A DNA stretch of 64,000 nucleotides from Pseudoroseomonas cervicalis (GTDB lineage: Bacteria > Pseudomonadota > Alphaproteobacteria > Acetobacterales > Acetobacteraceae), in contig NZ_JAUTAJ010000004.1 in the NCBI RefSeq assembly GCF_030818485.1, positions 1,653,001 through 1,717,000 of the forward strand, written 5' to 3'. The first letter of the stretch is position 1; each line of letters starts with the position of its first letter. The notes beneath the pieces were generated by a model. It did no database searches. It worked only from the letters and a program-made list of their open reading frames with translations, and had not been told where the DNA came from. The position numbers were made by a program, and so were the translations under genes. Positions 24,778 to 35,762 of this stretch are shown piece after piece.

Positions 24778-25901
24778 GCGGCGCCTGCTTCCTCGATGGG
24801 GCGGGTCTCGGCCACGGTCAGCCCGTAGCCCTCCAGCCCGACAATGGCCTTGGGATGGTTGGTCAGCAGCGCCATTTCCTTGACGCCGAGATCGGCCAGG
24901 ATCTGCGCGCCGATGCCGTAGTCGCGCAGCTCCGGCGGGGCGCTGCGGTCGCGCCCGGCGCGGATGCGCTCGGACAGGGCGGTGGGCTTCACGTCGCGGA
25001 TCAGCACCACGACACCGCGCCCCGCCTCGGCGATGGCGCGCATGGCGCAATGCAGCTCGCCCGAGCCGCTGGTGCCGACAATGTCGGCGAACAGGTTCAC
25101 GGCATGCATGCGCACCGGCACCGGGCCGGGCCGGGTCAGGTCGCCCTTCACCAGCGCGACATGCTCGCCATATTCCTGGGTGTTGGCATAGACGACGACG
25201 CGCCACTCGCCGCCCGGCAGCTCGGCAAGGCGGCTCTCCTCGACCCGCTTCACCAGCCGCTCGGTGCGGCGGCGATAGCCGATCAGGTCGGCGATGGTGC
25301 CGAGCTTCAGCCCGTGATGCTGGGCGAAGGCCACCAGATCCGGCATGCGGGCCATGCTGCCATCGTCGTTCATGATCTCGCAGATCACGCCCGAGGGGTT
25401 CAGCCCGGCCAGCCGCGCGAAATCCACCGCCGCCTCGGTATGGCCGGCGCGCACCAGCGTGCCGCCCTCCCGCGCCACCAGCGGGAAGACATGGCCCGGC
25501 GTCACGATCTGGTCGCGCCCGGCCTCGGGGTTGATCGCCACCGCCACGGTGCGGGCGCGGTCGGCGGCCGAGATGCCGGTGGTCACCCCGTCCCGCGCCT
25601 CGATCGAGACGGTGAAGGCGGTCTGGTGCCGCGTGCCGTTGCTCTGCGCCATCAGCGGCAGGCCGAGCTGCTCGACCCGCGAGCGCGTCATGGCCAGGCA
25701 GATCAGCCCGCGCGCATGGCGGGCCATGAAGTTGATGGCGTCGGGCGTCGCGAATTGCGCGGGGATGACGAGGTCGCCCTCATTCTCCCGGTCCTCGTCA
25801 TCCACCAGGATGAACATGCGGCCGCGCCGGGCCTCCTCCAGCAGCTCCTCGGTGGGGCTGAGGAATTCCGAGAAGGAGGTGCGCTGGGTCAGTGTGGTCA
25901 T
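24774..25901 (-). CDS. ribB: 3,4-dihydroxy-2-butanone-4-phosphate synthase with degenerate GTP cyclohydrolase II domain
   Basis: The N-terminal domain (about residues 1-205) is a complete RibB: FILVDDEDRENEGDL with the acidic Mg site, RHARGLICLAM, SIEARDGVTTGISAADRA, TPGHVFPLVAREGG and GHTEAAVDFARLAGL. It makes the four-carbon unit from ribulose 5-phosphate. The C-terminal domain (about 215-375) has the GTP cyclohydrolase II fold (VRMHAVNL, later LRDYGIGAQILADLG, LLTNHPK) but the three zinc-binding cysteines are absent: the usual ECLTGD...RCDCG region reads VNLFADIVGTSGSGELHCAM. The second activity is therefore probably lost, and a separate ribA is expected elsewhere. It overlaps ribE and ribH. 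Confidence 0.94.
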   Translation of the reverse strand: MTTLTQRTSFSEFLSPTEELLEEARRGRMFILVDDEDRENEGDLVIPAQFATPDAINFMARHARGLICLAMTRSRVEQLGLPLMAQSNGTRHQTAFTVSIEARDGVTTGISAADRARTVAVAINPEAGRDQIVTPGHVFPLVAREGGTLVRAGHTEAAVDFARLAGLNPSGVICEIMNDDGSMARMPDLVAFAQHHGLKLGTIADLIGYRRRTERLVKRVEESRLAELPGGEWRVVVYANTQEYGEHVALVKGDLTRPGPVPVRMHAVNLFADIVGTSGSGELHCAMRAIAEAGRGVVVLIRDVKPTALSERIRAGRDRSAPPELRDYGIGAQILADLGVKEMALLTNHPKAIVGLEGYGLTVAETRPIEEAGAA

Positions 25902-26521
25902 GCCTTGGTCTCCCCCCTCTGCATGTCGAAGTCGCGCAGCCGCGCGACATAGCGCGCCAGCATGTCGATCTCGATATTCACCGGATCGCCCGCCGACAAG
26001 CCGCCGAGCGTCGTCACCTGGGCCGTGTGCGGGATCAGGTTGACCCCGAAGATCAGCCCCTGCACCTCGTTCACCGTCAGCGACACGCCCTCCATCGTCA
26101 CCGAGCCCTTGGGCGCGACGAAGCGCGCCAGCTCGGGAGGCAGCCGCACCTGGATGCGCAGCGAGCCATTCTCGGGCGTGACGGAAACGACCTCGCCCAG
26201 CCCGTCGACATGGCCGGAGACGACATGGCCGCCCATCTCGTCGCCCATCTTCAGCGCGCGCTCGAGATTCAGCACCGTGCCGGGGCGCCAGCGCGAGAGG
26301 GTGGTCTTGCTCAGCGTCTCGGCCGAGACCTCGACGGCGAAGCGGCTTTCCTCCAGCGCCACCACGGTCAGGCAGCAGCCGGAGCAGGCGATGGAGGCGC
26401 CGATCTCCGCCCCCGCCAGCCAGCCCGGCGGCGTCGCCAGCACCAGGCGCATATCCTGCCCGGCGCCGAGCGGCGCCAGCTCGGCGACCTCGCCCTGGGC
26501 GGTGATGATGCCGGTGAACAT
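25898..26521 (-). CDS. ribE: riboflavin synthase alpha subunit
   Basis: The enzyme dismutates two lumazines into riboflavin. The 207-residue protein begins MFTGIITAQGEV and contains two internal lumazine-binding repeats: SIACSGCCLTVV with SAETLSKTTL, GHVVSGHVDGLGEV, then the second repeat GSVTMEGVSLTVNEV, LIPHTAQVTTLGGL and VNIEIDMLARYVARL. The ATG at 26521 lies one base past the ribD stop. The 3' end overlaps ribBA by four bases. Confidence 0.97.
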   Translation of the reverse strand: MFTGIITAQGEVAELAPLGAGQDMRLVLATPPGWLAGAEIGASIACSGCCLTVVALEESRFAVEVSAETLSKTTLSRWRPGTVLNLERALKMGDEMGGHVVSGHVDGLGEVVSVTPENGSLRIQVRLPPELARFVAPKGSVTMEGVSLTVNEVQGLIFGVNLIPHTAQVTTLGGLSAGDPVNIEIDMLARYVARLRDFDMQRGETKA

Positions 26522-26522
26522 G

Positions 26523-27753
26523 TCAGGCGGTCCCCATTTCCGATGCCGTCTCGTACTCGCTGAACAGATCCGCCCCCGGCAGCGCCAGGGCGGTGCGGCG
26601 ATATCTGGGCATGGCGGACAAAAGCTCCAGCGGCAAGGCGTCCAGCGCAGGCCGGCCATCGCCGCCGATGATGGCGGGGGCGTGGAACCAGGCCAGGCGG
26701 TCGACCAGGCCCGCGCGCAGCAGGCCGGCGGCCAGCGCCGCGCCGCCCTCGGCCAGGACGCGGGTCAGGCCGCGCGCCGCCAGCGCCCGCAGCAGCGCCG
26801 GGGGGTCGAGGCCCATCGGCTGGCCGGCCGGCCCCTCGGCCTCCGGCATCTCCGCGATGGGCACCTCGACGATCTCGGCGCCGGCGGCGCGCAGCGGCGC
26901 CAGCAGCGCGTCCGGATGGCCGGGGCGCGTCGCGATCCAGACCGGCCCGCCGCCCTCGCGCAGCATGCGCGCAGCCGGCGAGAGGCGCAGCCGCGCATCC
27001 GCCCACCACGCGCACGGTGGGCCGCGGCGCGAAGCCGGGGATGCGGCAGGACAGAGCGGGGTCGTCGGCCAGCGCCGTGCCGCTGCCCACCAGCACCGCG
27101 TCATGCGTGCCGCGCAGCGCATGCGCCAGGCGCCGCGCCGGGGCGCCGGTGATCCACTGGCTCTCGCCGCTGCGGGTCGCGATGCGGCCATCCAGCGTGC
27201 TGGCCAGCTTCAGCGTCAGCAGCGGCAGGTTGTGGGTCAGCCGCTTGGTGAAGCCGGCATTGATCGCCCGCGCCTCCGCCTCCAGCAGCCCGGTCGAGAC
27301 GGCGATGCCGGCGGCGCGCAGCTGCTCGATGCCGCCGCCATCGACGCGGGGGTCGGGGTCGCGCATCGCCACCACCACCCGCGCCACGCCGGCGGCGATC
27401 AGCGCATCGGTGCAGGGCGGCGTGCGGCCCCAATGGCAGCAGGGTTCCAGCGTGACATAGGCGGTGGCGCCGCGCGCGGCGGCGCCGGCGCGCTTCAGCG
27501 CCTCGGTCTCGGCATGCGGGCGGCCGCCCGGGGCGGTCCAGCCGCGCCCGACCACCTGCCCCGCGGGCGAGACCAGCACGCAGCCCACCGACGGGTTGGG
27601 CCAGACATTGCCCAGGCCGCGCGCCGCCAGCGCCAGGGCCGCGCGCATCCAGCCCGCATCCGCGTCGCGCCATCCTGCCGCATCCGCGGCGCGCAGCTTC
27701 GCCGCATCCGCGGCGCTGGGCGGCGCCGGCGGCACGGGCAGCCCGCTGGTCAC
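26523..27753 (-). pseudogene. ribD: ribD (deaminase/reductase), frame broken by one extra base
   Basis: RibD deaminates and then reduces the pyrimidine intermediate of riboflavin synthesis. The deaminase half reads from the GTG at 27753, which overlaps the upstream GNAT stop, through the zinc motif HAETEALKRA...CCHWGRTPPC to the reductase segment TLKLASTLDGRIATRSGESQWITG and RPTVRVV. At about 26999-27004 the frame shifts by one: the reading then continues as DARLRLSP...VLAEGGAALAAGLL...SEYETASEMGTA to a stop at 26523. Removing one G from GTGGTGGGCGGAT restores a 409-residue protein. No other gene copy is visible. Either a sequencing error or a real lesion is possible; error is more likely because the rest is intact. 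Confidence 0.88.
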
Positions 27754-28343
27754 GCCGCCTGGCCGAGCCGGTCGGGGCTGAAACCGGCCAGCGGCTTGGC
27801 CAGCACGGTGTGCGGCAGGGTGACACGCAGCACCGGCTCGGTGCGCTGGCCGGCCGCCTGCATGGCATAGCCGCGGCGGCGGAACAGGCCGAGGGCGCGC
27901 AGATGCCCGCTCGGCACCCGCACCCGCAGGGAGGGCGCGCCAGCCTCGGCCAGCAGCGTCTCCATGGCCGAGAGCAGGGCGGCGCCCAGCCCCTGGCCGG
28001 TGGCGTGCGGCGCCACCCACAACCCGGTCAGCCGCGCATCGGCGCCGGCCTGCGGCGGCTCGGCCAGGGCGCAGCCCAGCGGGCCGGCCGGCCCTTCGGC
28101 CAGCAGCAGCTTCGCGCCCTGCTCCGCCGCAGCGGCGAAGAGCAGGGAAAAACGCTCGACGGTGGCGCGGCGGCGCAGCTCGGCCGGCAGCAGCGCCGCC
28201 GGGCCATTGGCATAGGCGGCGGCCGACAGCACCGCCAGCGCGGCATGGTCGGCGGGCCCTGCCGCGCGCAGCACCGCGCCGAGCGAAAGCCCGGCCGCAG
28301 CGGCCCCGCCGGCCAGCGCCGCGGGATGAAACAGTTTGACCAT
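27750..28343 (-). CDS. GNAT family N-acetyltransferase
   Basis: A 197-residue acetyltransferase. The acetyl-CoA-binding motif is LTGLWVAPHATGQGLGAALLSAME (Q/RxxGxG/A as ATGQGLG), followed by LRVRVPSGHLRALGLFRRRGYA, the usual C-terminal strand and helix. The ATG at 28343 starts MVKLFHP. Its stop overlaps the GTG start of ribD, and nrdR ends eight bases upstream of its start, so it is embedded in the leftward riboflavin operon. The substrate is unknown. Confidence 0.85.
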   Translation of the reverse strand: MVKLFHPAALAGGAAAAGLSLGAVLRAAGPADHAALAVLSAAAYANGPAALLPAELRRRATVERFSLLFAAAAEQGAKLLLAEGPAGPLGCALAEPPQAGADARLTGLWVAPHATGQGLGAALLSAMETLLAEAGAPSLRVRVPSGHLRALGLFRRRGYAMQAAGQRTEPVLRVTLPHTVLAKPLAGFSPDRLGQAA

Positions 28344-28350
28344 GCCGGGT

Positions 28351-28818
28351 TCAGCCCTTGTTGCCGTCGCCGAAATCGAGGGAGCCGAGGAAGGCGCGGA
28401 AATCGCTCGCCTCGCCGAAATTGCGGTAGACCGAGGCGAAGCGCACATACGCCACCTGGTCCAGCTCCTTCAACGTCTCCATCACCATCTCGCCAATGGC
28501 GCGGCTGGTGATCTCGCTCTCGCCCTCGGCTTCCAGGCGGCGCTGGATGCCGTTGACGATGCGTTCGATGCGGTCCTCATCCACCGGGCGCTTGCGCAGC
28601 GCGATGCGGATGGAGCGCGCCAGCTTGTCGCGGTCGAAGGGCACGCGGCGCTGGTCGGATTTCACCACCGTCAGCTCGCGCAGCGTCACCCGCTCGAAGG
28701 TGGTGAAGCGTGCCCCGCAGGAGGGGCAGGAACGCCGGCGGCGGATCGCCGCCCCGTCATCAGCGGGGCGGCTGTCCTTCACCTGCGTGTCCTCGCTGCC
28801 GCAGAACGGACAGCGCAT
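28351..28818 (-). CDS. nrdR: transcriptional repressor NrdR
   Basis: NrdR represses ribonucleotide reductase genes through NrdR boxes. The 155-residue protein has the N-terminal zinc ribbon [17 protein letters not shown]...[18 protein letters not shown] with four cysteines, then the ATP-cone domain from [20 protein letters not shown] through [11 protein letters not shown]. The order glyA-nrdR-rib genes is common in alphaproteobacteria and is kept here. Confidence 0.98.
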   Translation of the reverse strand: MRCPFCGSEDTQVKDSRPADDGAAIRRRRSCPSCGARFTTFERVTLRELTVVKSDQRRVPFDRDKLARSIRIALRKRPVDEDRIERIVNGIQRRLEAEGESEITSRAIGEMVMETLKELDQVAYVRFASVYRNFGEASDFRAFLGSLDFGDGNKG

Positions 28819-28839
28819 GCGCCCCCTCCCCCCGCCGGA

Positions 28840-30141
28840 TCAGCGGTAGATCGGGAAGCGCTGGCAGAGCGCCTGCACCTCCGCGCCGACCTCCGCCTCG
28901 ATGGCGGCATTGCCATCCGGGTCGTTGGCGCGCGACAGGCCGAGCAGGACCTTGCCGATCAGCCGGCCGATCTGGCGGAACTCCGCCTCGCCCAGGCCAC
29001 GCGTGGTGCCGGCGGGGGTGCCGAGGCGGATGCCCGAGGTCACCGCCGGCTTGGCCGGGTCGAAGGGGATGGCGTTCTTGTTGCAGGTCAGATGGGCGCG
29101 GCCCAGCGCCGCCTCGGCCGCCTTGCCGGTCAGGTTCAGCGGGCGGAGATCGACCAGCATCAGGTGGTTGTCGGTGCCGCCGGTGACGATGCCGGCACCC
29201 TGGGCCACCAGCTCCTCGGCCAGCGCCTTCGCATTGGCGACCACGGCCTTGGCATAGGCGCGGAATTCGGGGCGCAGCGCCTCGCCGAAGGTCACCGCCT
29301 TGGCGGCGATCACATGCTCCAGCGGGCCGCCCTGCAGGCCGGGGAAGACGGCGCTGTTGAACTTCTTCGCCAGCGCCTCGTCATTGGTCAGGATCATGCC
29401 GCCGCGCGGGCCGCGCAGCGTCTTGTGGGTGGTGGTGGTGACCACATGCGCATGCGGGAACGGGCTGTCATGCGCGCCGCCGGCGACGAGGCCGGCGAAA
29501 TGCGCCATGTCCACCATGAAGTACGCGCCCACCTCATCGGCAATGGCGCGGAACCGGGCAAAATCCCAGGCGCGGGAATAGGCGGAACCGCCGGCGACGA
29601 TCACCTTGGGGCGGCTCTCGCGGGCGATGCGGGCCACCTCCTCCATGTCGATGGTGCCGCTCTCGCGGCCCACCGTGTAGGGCGCCACCTTGAACCACTT
29701 GCCGGAATAGTTGACGTGGCTGCCATGGGTCAGGTGGCCGCCGGCGGCCAGATCCAGGCCCATGAAGGTGTCGCCCGGCTGCATCAGGGCGAAGAACACC
29801 GCCATGTTCGCCTGGGCGCCACTGTGCGGCTGGACGTTGGCGAAGCCGCAGCCGAAGAGCTGCTTGGCGCGCTCGATCGCCAGCGTCTCGATCTCGTCCA
29901 CATATTCGCAACCGCCATAGTAGCGCTTGCCCGGCAGGCCCTCGGCATATTTGTTGGTCAGGATCGAGCCCTGGGCCTCCAGCACCGCGCGGGAGACGAT
30001 GTTCTCGGAGGCGATCAGCTCGATGCCGTCCTGCTGGCGGTGCAGCTCGCGGCCGATCAGGCCGGCGATGTCGGCATCGGCCTCGGCCAGCGGGGCGGAG
30101 AAGAAGCGGCTGGCGAGATGCGCCGGGGAGAGCTCGTTCAT
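28840..30141 (-). CDS. glyA: serine hydroxymethyltransferase
   Basis: GlyA interconverts serine and glycine with tetrahydrofolate. The 433-residue PLP enzyme has the substrate-side [43 protein letters not shown], the Schiff-base lysine region [19 protein letters not shown], and [12 protein letters not shown]. The ATG at 30141 has AGGAGG nine bases upstream. It is the second gene of a leftward cluster with rpiB upstream and nrdR downstream. Confidence 0.98.
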   Translation of the reverse strand: MNELSPAHLASRFFSAPLAEADADIAGLIGRELHRQQDGIELIASENIVSRAVLEAQGSILTNKYAEGLPGKRYYGGCEYVDEIETLAIERAKQLFGCGFANVQPHSGAQANMAVFFALMQPGDTFMGLDLAAGGHLTHGSHVNYSGKWFKVAPYTVGRESGTIDMEEVARIARESRPKVIVAGGSAYSRAWDFARFRAIADEVGAYFMVDMAHFAGLVAGGAHDSPFPHAHVVTTTTHKTLRGPRGGMILTNDEALAKKFNSAVFPGLQGGPLEHVIAAKAVTFGEALRPEFRAYAKAVVANAKALAEELVAQGAGIVTGGTDNHLMLVDLRPLNLTGKAAEAALGRAHLTCNKNAIPFDPAKPAVTSGIRLGTPAGTTRGLGEAEFRQIGRLIGKVLLGLSRANDPDGNAAIEAEVGAEVQALCQRFPIYR

Positions 30142-30166
30142 GGTCTCGGACCTCCTGGGGCCAGGC

Positions 30167-30646
30167 TCAGGCAGAGGGGGCGGCGGGCGAGGGCGCCGCG
30201 ATCGCCGGGGTCAGCTTGGCGATGCGCCGGTCGTGGCGGCCGCCTTCATAGGAGGTGGTCAGGAAGGCGGAAAGCGCATCCAGCACCACCTCGGCCCCGA
30301 TCGTGCGGGCGCCGAAACAGGCGATGTTCGCGTCATTGTGCGCGCGCGTCAGCCGCGCCTCGGTGGTGTTGTGCACCACCACGGCGCGGATCGCCGGGTG
30401 CCGGTTGGCCGCGATCGCCATGCCGATGCCGCTGCCGCAGACCAGCACGCCGAAGCGCGCCTGGCCGCCGGTCACCGCCTCGGCCACCGGATGGGCGAAA
30501 TCCGCGTAGTCGCAGCTTTGCGTCCCATGGGTGCCGTAATCGAGCACCGGATGCCCGGCCGCCTCGAGCGCGGCGCGCAGGCTGTCCTTGAGGGCGGCGC
30601 CGGCATGGTCGGCGCCGAGGGCGATGGGGGTCTCGGCCGGGTTCAT
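30167..30646 (-). CDS. rpiB: ribose 5-phosphate isomerase B
   Basis: RpiB interconverts ribose 5-phosphate and ribulose 5-phosphate; the latter feeds RibB downstream. The 159-residue protein shows [33 protein letters not shown], the [23 protein letters not shown] active-site block with the catalytic Cys, and [15 protein letters not shown]. It leads the rpiB-glyA-nrdR run, with 25 bases to glyA. Confidence 0.97.
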   Translation of the reverse strand: MNPAETPIALGADHAGAALKDSLRAALEAAGHPVLDYGTHGTQSCDYADFAHPVAEAVTGGQARFGVLVCGSGIGMAIAANRHPAIRAVVVHNTTEARLTRAHNDANIACFGARTIGAEVVLDALSAFLTTSYEGGRHDRRIAKLTPAIAAPSPAAPSA

Positions 30647-30691
30647 GGCGCCCCCGTTACCACGCCTTGTTGATCGGGAAAACTCGAACCC

Positions 30692-32810
<2,119 letters not shown>

Positions 32811-32817
32811 ACGGCCC

Positions 32818-32848
32818 GCCGCAAGGCGCCCGCCCGGCGCCTTGCGGC
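32818..32848 (+). terminator. 13-bp hairpin after hemB
   Basis: GCCGCAAGGCGCC and GGCGCCTTGCGGC pair perfectly around a 5-base loop, seven bases after the hemB stop. There is no T-run. Confidence 0.6.
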
Positions 32849-32934
32849 GAAGACATCCCGCCTCCACTTGGCCTTGGCCGTGTCACTGCCCAGTCTCCTT
32901 CCGTGCGTTACATGCCGCGAGAGGGAGTGCCCCG

Positions 32935-33243
32935 ATGATCCGCCGCACGCTGCTGCAGGGCCTGGCCATTGCCGGGCTGAGCATCGCCACCGCCTGCGCC
33001 CAGCCGGCGCCGCCGCCGCCCTATCCGCCGGTGCCCGAGCTGCGCCGCGAGATGCAGCTGCCGCCGCCGCCCCAGCCGGAGCGCTATGTCTGGCAGCCCG
33101 GCCACTGGCACTGGAATGGCGGCGCCTATGAATGGATCGGCGGCCGCTGGATCCTGCGCCCGGTGCATGGCGTCGAATGGGTGCATGGCCGCTGGGTCTG
33201 GGGCAATGCCGGCTGGACCTGGATCCCCGGCCATTGGCGTTGA
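32935..33243 (+). CDS. YXWGXW repeat-containing small exported protein
   Basis: A 102-residue protein with an N-terminal signal (LLQGLAIAGLSIATAC, possibly a poor lipobox), a Pro-rich spacer, then a Trp-rich C-terminal half: RYVWQPGHWHWNGG, YEWIGGRWILRP, EWVHGRWVWGNAGWTWIPGHWR. These are diverged copies of the YxWxxGxW unit found in many small proteobacterial cell-envelope proteins. Function is unknown; localisation to the envelope is inferred. The ATG at 32935 follows GAGGGAGTGCCCCG. A strong terminator lies about 90 bases downstream. Confidence 0.85.
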   Translation: MIRRTLLQGLAIAGLSIATACAQPAPPPPYPPVPELRREMQLPPPPQPERYVWQPGHWHWNGGAYEWIGGRWILRPVHGVEWVHGRWVWGNAGWTWIPGHWR

Positions 33244-33330
33244 TCTTTCAGGCTGCCGCCATCCTGTTCTGAGGCGGGACGCGGCGGCCGGACGGCGCGC
33301 TGGTGGTGCTGGCGCTGAGCAAGAAACCAA

Positions 33331-33359
33331 GGGGCGGGCCGTGTGGCCCGCCCCTTTTT
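33331..33359 (+). terminator. intrinsic terminator after the YXWGXW gene
   Basis: GGGGCGGGCC and GGCCCGCCCC pair around a GTGT loop and are followed by TTTTT. The remaining 120 bases up to the convergent hydrolase show no gene. Confidence 0.88.
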
Positions 33360-33479
33360 CACAACCGTATCAACCAGGAAGGGACGGCCCCGCAGGCCCG
33401 CCCCTCCCCTTCAAAACTACCACCGTCGGCAAGGTGCAGCGTCCCGCCTCCCCACCCGACAGCGGCAGCCCGAGAGAAA

Positions 33480-34598
33480 TCAACGGGGGGTGGGGACGAC
33501 GACGGCGGGGGCCGGCAGGGCGAAGGCGGAGCGCAGCTCGCCCGCCACGAAGCGCTGGGCGGCGCCGGCCTGGGTCAGCACGGTCGGGTCGACGCCGAAG
33601 AATTCATGCGTGACGCCGGGGAAGTCCTGCGCCACCACCTGCACGCCGCTCTGCTGCAGGCGCTGGCCCAGCAGCATGCCGTCGCTGCGCAGCGGGTCGA
33701 TCTCGGCGGTGACGATGATGGCCTTGGGCAGGCCGCGCAGCTCGGCCCGGCCATAGACGTTCAGCCGCGGATCCTGCAGCTCGGCCGGCAGGCTGGTGGC
33801 GTGGCGGAAGAACCACTGCATCATCGCCGCGTTCAGCGGCTTCGCCAGGGCGTTCTGCTGGTAGGAGGGCGTCGTCATGTCGGTGCCGGCCAGCGGGTAG
33901 ATCAGGCCCATCGCCACCGGCAGCGGCGTGCGGCCCTCGCGCGCCGCCATGGCGACATTGATGGCCAGATTGCCGCCGGCGCTCTCGCCCACCACCGCGA
34001 CGCGGGACAGGTCGGCGCCGAGCTGGGCCGCGTTCTGCAGCGCCCAGACATAGGCGGCATAGGCGTCCTGATGCGCGGCAGGGAATTTGGCCTCCGGCGC
34101 CTGGCGGTAATGCACCGACAGCACCACCGCCTGGGATTCCGCGGCCAGGGCGCGCGCCGAGGCATCATAGGCGTCGAGCGAGCCGATGACGAAGCCGCCG
34201 CCGTGATAATAGACGATCATCGGCAGCAGCGGGCGCGGCGGGTCGCCGGCGCGCGGCGGCTCGACCGGGCTGTAGACCCGCGCCGCCATCGGCCCGCCCA
34301 GGCCCGGGATCTCGATATCGCGCACCACCGGCAGCGGGCGCGGCGCGTCGGGGCGGCCCAGCGCGCGCAGCCGGTGCTTCACCGCATCGGCCAGCGTCGG
34401 CTGCAGGCGGGCCTCCTCGGGGCGCAGCGTCTCGATCGGCTGCGGCCGCAGCGCCTGCAGGCTCTCCAGCAGCGCGCGCATTTCCGGGTCGGCACGGCCG
34501 GTCGGGTCGGCGGGCGGCAGCGGCTGCGTCTCGGTGGCGCAGGCGGCCAGCAGCCCCAGCGGCAGCATCAGGCTGGCGCGGCGGGAAAGCTGGATCAT
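33480..34598 (-). CDS. HSL-family alpha/beta hydrolase (esterase/lipase), lipoprotein
   Basis: A 372-residue hormone-sensitive-lipase-type esterase. The signal ends in LLAACATE, a good lipobox, so it is likely a lipoprotein. The oxyanion motif is YYHGGGFVIGS, the nucleophile elbow is VVGESAGGNLA, the Asp lies in AEIDPLRSDG and the His in GVTHEFFG. The ATG at 34598 is chosen because it places the signal at the N-terminus (MIQLSRRASLMLPLG). The substrate is unknown. Confidence 0.93.
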   Translation of the reverse strand: MIQLSRRASLMLPLGLLAACATETQPLPPADPTGRADPEMRALLESLQALRPQPIETLRPEEARLQPTLADAVKHRLRALGRPDAPRPLPVVRDIEIPGLGGPMAARVYSPVEPPRAGDPPRPLLPMIVYYHGGGFVIGSLDAYDASARALAAESQAVVLSVHYRQAPEAKFPAAHQDAYAAYVWALQNAAQLGADLSRVAVVGESAGGNLAINVAMAAREGRTPLPVAMGLIYPLAGTDMTTPSYQQNALAKPLNAAMMQWFFRHATSLPAELQDPRLNVYGRAELRGLPKAIIVTAEIDPLRSDGMLLGQRLQQSGVQVVAQDFPGVTHEFFGVDPTVLTQAGAAQRFVAGELRSAFALPAPAVVVPTPR

Positions 34599-34725
34599 GA
34601 CGGCATCTCCTCGGGTGGCCCGCCGGGGATGCGGCGGGCAGCGCCGGGGAAACACGGGCTGTGCCATCCGGGTTGCGCGGCCGGGCAGGCCCCGGCCGGC
34701 GCGCTCTCCCCCGGCCGAGCGGCGC

Positions 34726-35604
34726 TCAGCCGCCGCGCAGGAAGGTCGCGACGCGGTTGATCTGCGCCGGGTCCATCAACGCCGGGGCGTGGCCGACGCC
34801 TTCGAACTCCACCAGCTCCACCCCGTGGCGGGCGGCCATGCGGGCGGCGGTGGCGGCTGTCAGCAGCGGGCTCTCGGCGCCGCGCAGCAGCAGCACCGGC
34901 AGGTCCAGCCGGTCCCAGAGCGGCCAGAGCGCGACATCGCCGCCCCCCGCCGCCATGGGCTGGGCGATCGCCGGGTCATGGTGCAGGGCCAGCCGCCCAT
35001 CGGCCCGCATGCGCGCCGAATGCCGCGCCAGATGCCGCCATTCGGCGTCCGAGAGCGGGCCGAACCCGGCATGGATGCGGCGCAGATGCGCCTCCAGCGC
35101 GGCCAGATCGTCGAAGACCGGCGCCTCGGCCAGGTATTCGCCGATGGCGGCGAGCGCCGTGCCGGGGATCTCGGCGCCGACATCGTTCAGCACCAGGCGG
35201 CGCGGCCCCTCCCCCGGCAGGCTGGCCAGGCCAAGGCCGATCAGCCCGCCCATCGAGGTGCCGACCCAGTCATAGGGCCGGCCCAGCCCCTGCAGCAGCG
35301 GCCGCATCAGCGCGACATAGGTCGGCACCACATAGAGCGCGCCATTGGCCAGCCAGGAGGATTGGCCGCGCCCGGGCATGTCGGGGCAGAGCACGCGCCG
35401 CCCCTCGGCGGCCAGGGCGCCGGCCAGGCTGTCGAAATCGCGGCCATTGCGGGTCAGCCCGTGCAGGCAGATCACCGGCGCGCCCTCCGGCGGCCCCCAT
35501 TCGGTCCAGCGCAGATCCACCCCGCCGCCGGGCAGCGCCACACGCAACGCGCCCTGGCGGGGCGGGCCGGCGGGGGATGGGCGGGTCGGGGTCTCGGCCG
35601 TCAC
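34726..35604 (-). CDS. alpha/beta fold hydrolase
   Basis: A cytoplasmic alpha/beta hydrolase of about 292 residues. VICLHGLTRNGRDF carries the oxyanion region, WVGTSMGGLIGLGLAS the nucleophile Ser, LLRGAESPLL the Asp side and VGHAPALMDP the catalytic His. A GTG at 35610 opens the frame, but AGGAGG sits directly on it; the next GTG at 35604 has that site at a proper 5-base spacing, so 35604 is preferred. It resembles ring-cleavage and haloperoxidase-type hydrolases, without a specific substrate. Confidence 0.9.
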   Translation of the reverse strand: MTAETPTRPSPAGPPRQGALRVALPGGGVDLRWTEWGPPEGAPVICLHGLTRNGRDFDSLAGALAAEGRRVLCPDMPGRGQSSWLANGALYVVPTYVALMRPLLQGLGRPYDWVGTSMGGLIGLGLASLPGEGPRRLVLNDVGAEIPGTALAAIGEYLAEAPVFDDLAALEAHLRRIHAGFGPLSDAEWRHLARHSARMRADGRLALHHDPAIAQPMAAGGGDVALWPLWDRLDLPVLLLRGAESPLLTAATAARMAARHGVELVEFEGVGHAPALMDPAQINRVATFLRGG

Positions 35605-35762
35605 GGTCACCTCCTGGGCGGTCGCGGCGGGCGGCGTCGCGCCCCGGCATCAAGCCAGAAAGCCCGGCCCGCCGCCAGGGCCGGGCCCGGGGAGGCCCAG
35701 GGTTGCCGGGCGGCGGCGCGCATCGCATGGTTCGGCCCAGCGAATTCACGCGGGAGGACATG

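Noticed and set aside
26999..27004. Programmed frameshifting as an explanation for ribD (and for dapA at 43505).
   Set aside because: No slippery heptamer, no nearby stop and no stimulatory hairpin; programmed shifts are not known for these families. A one-base indel is simpler.
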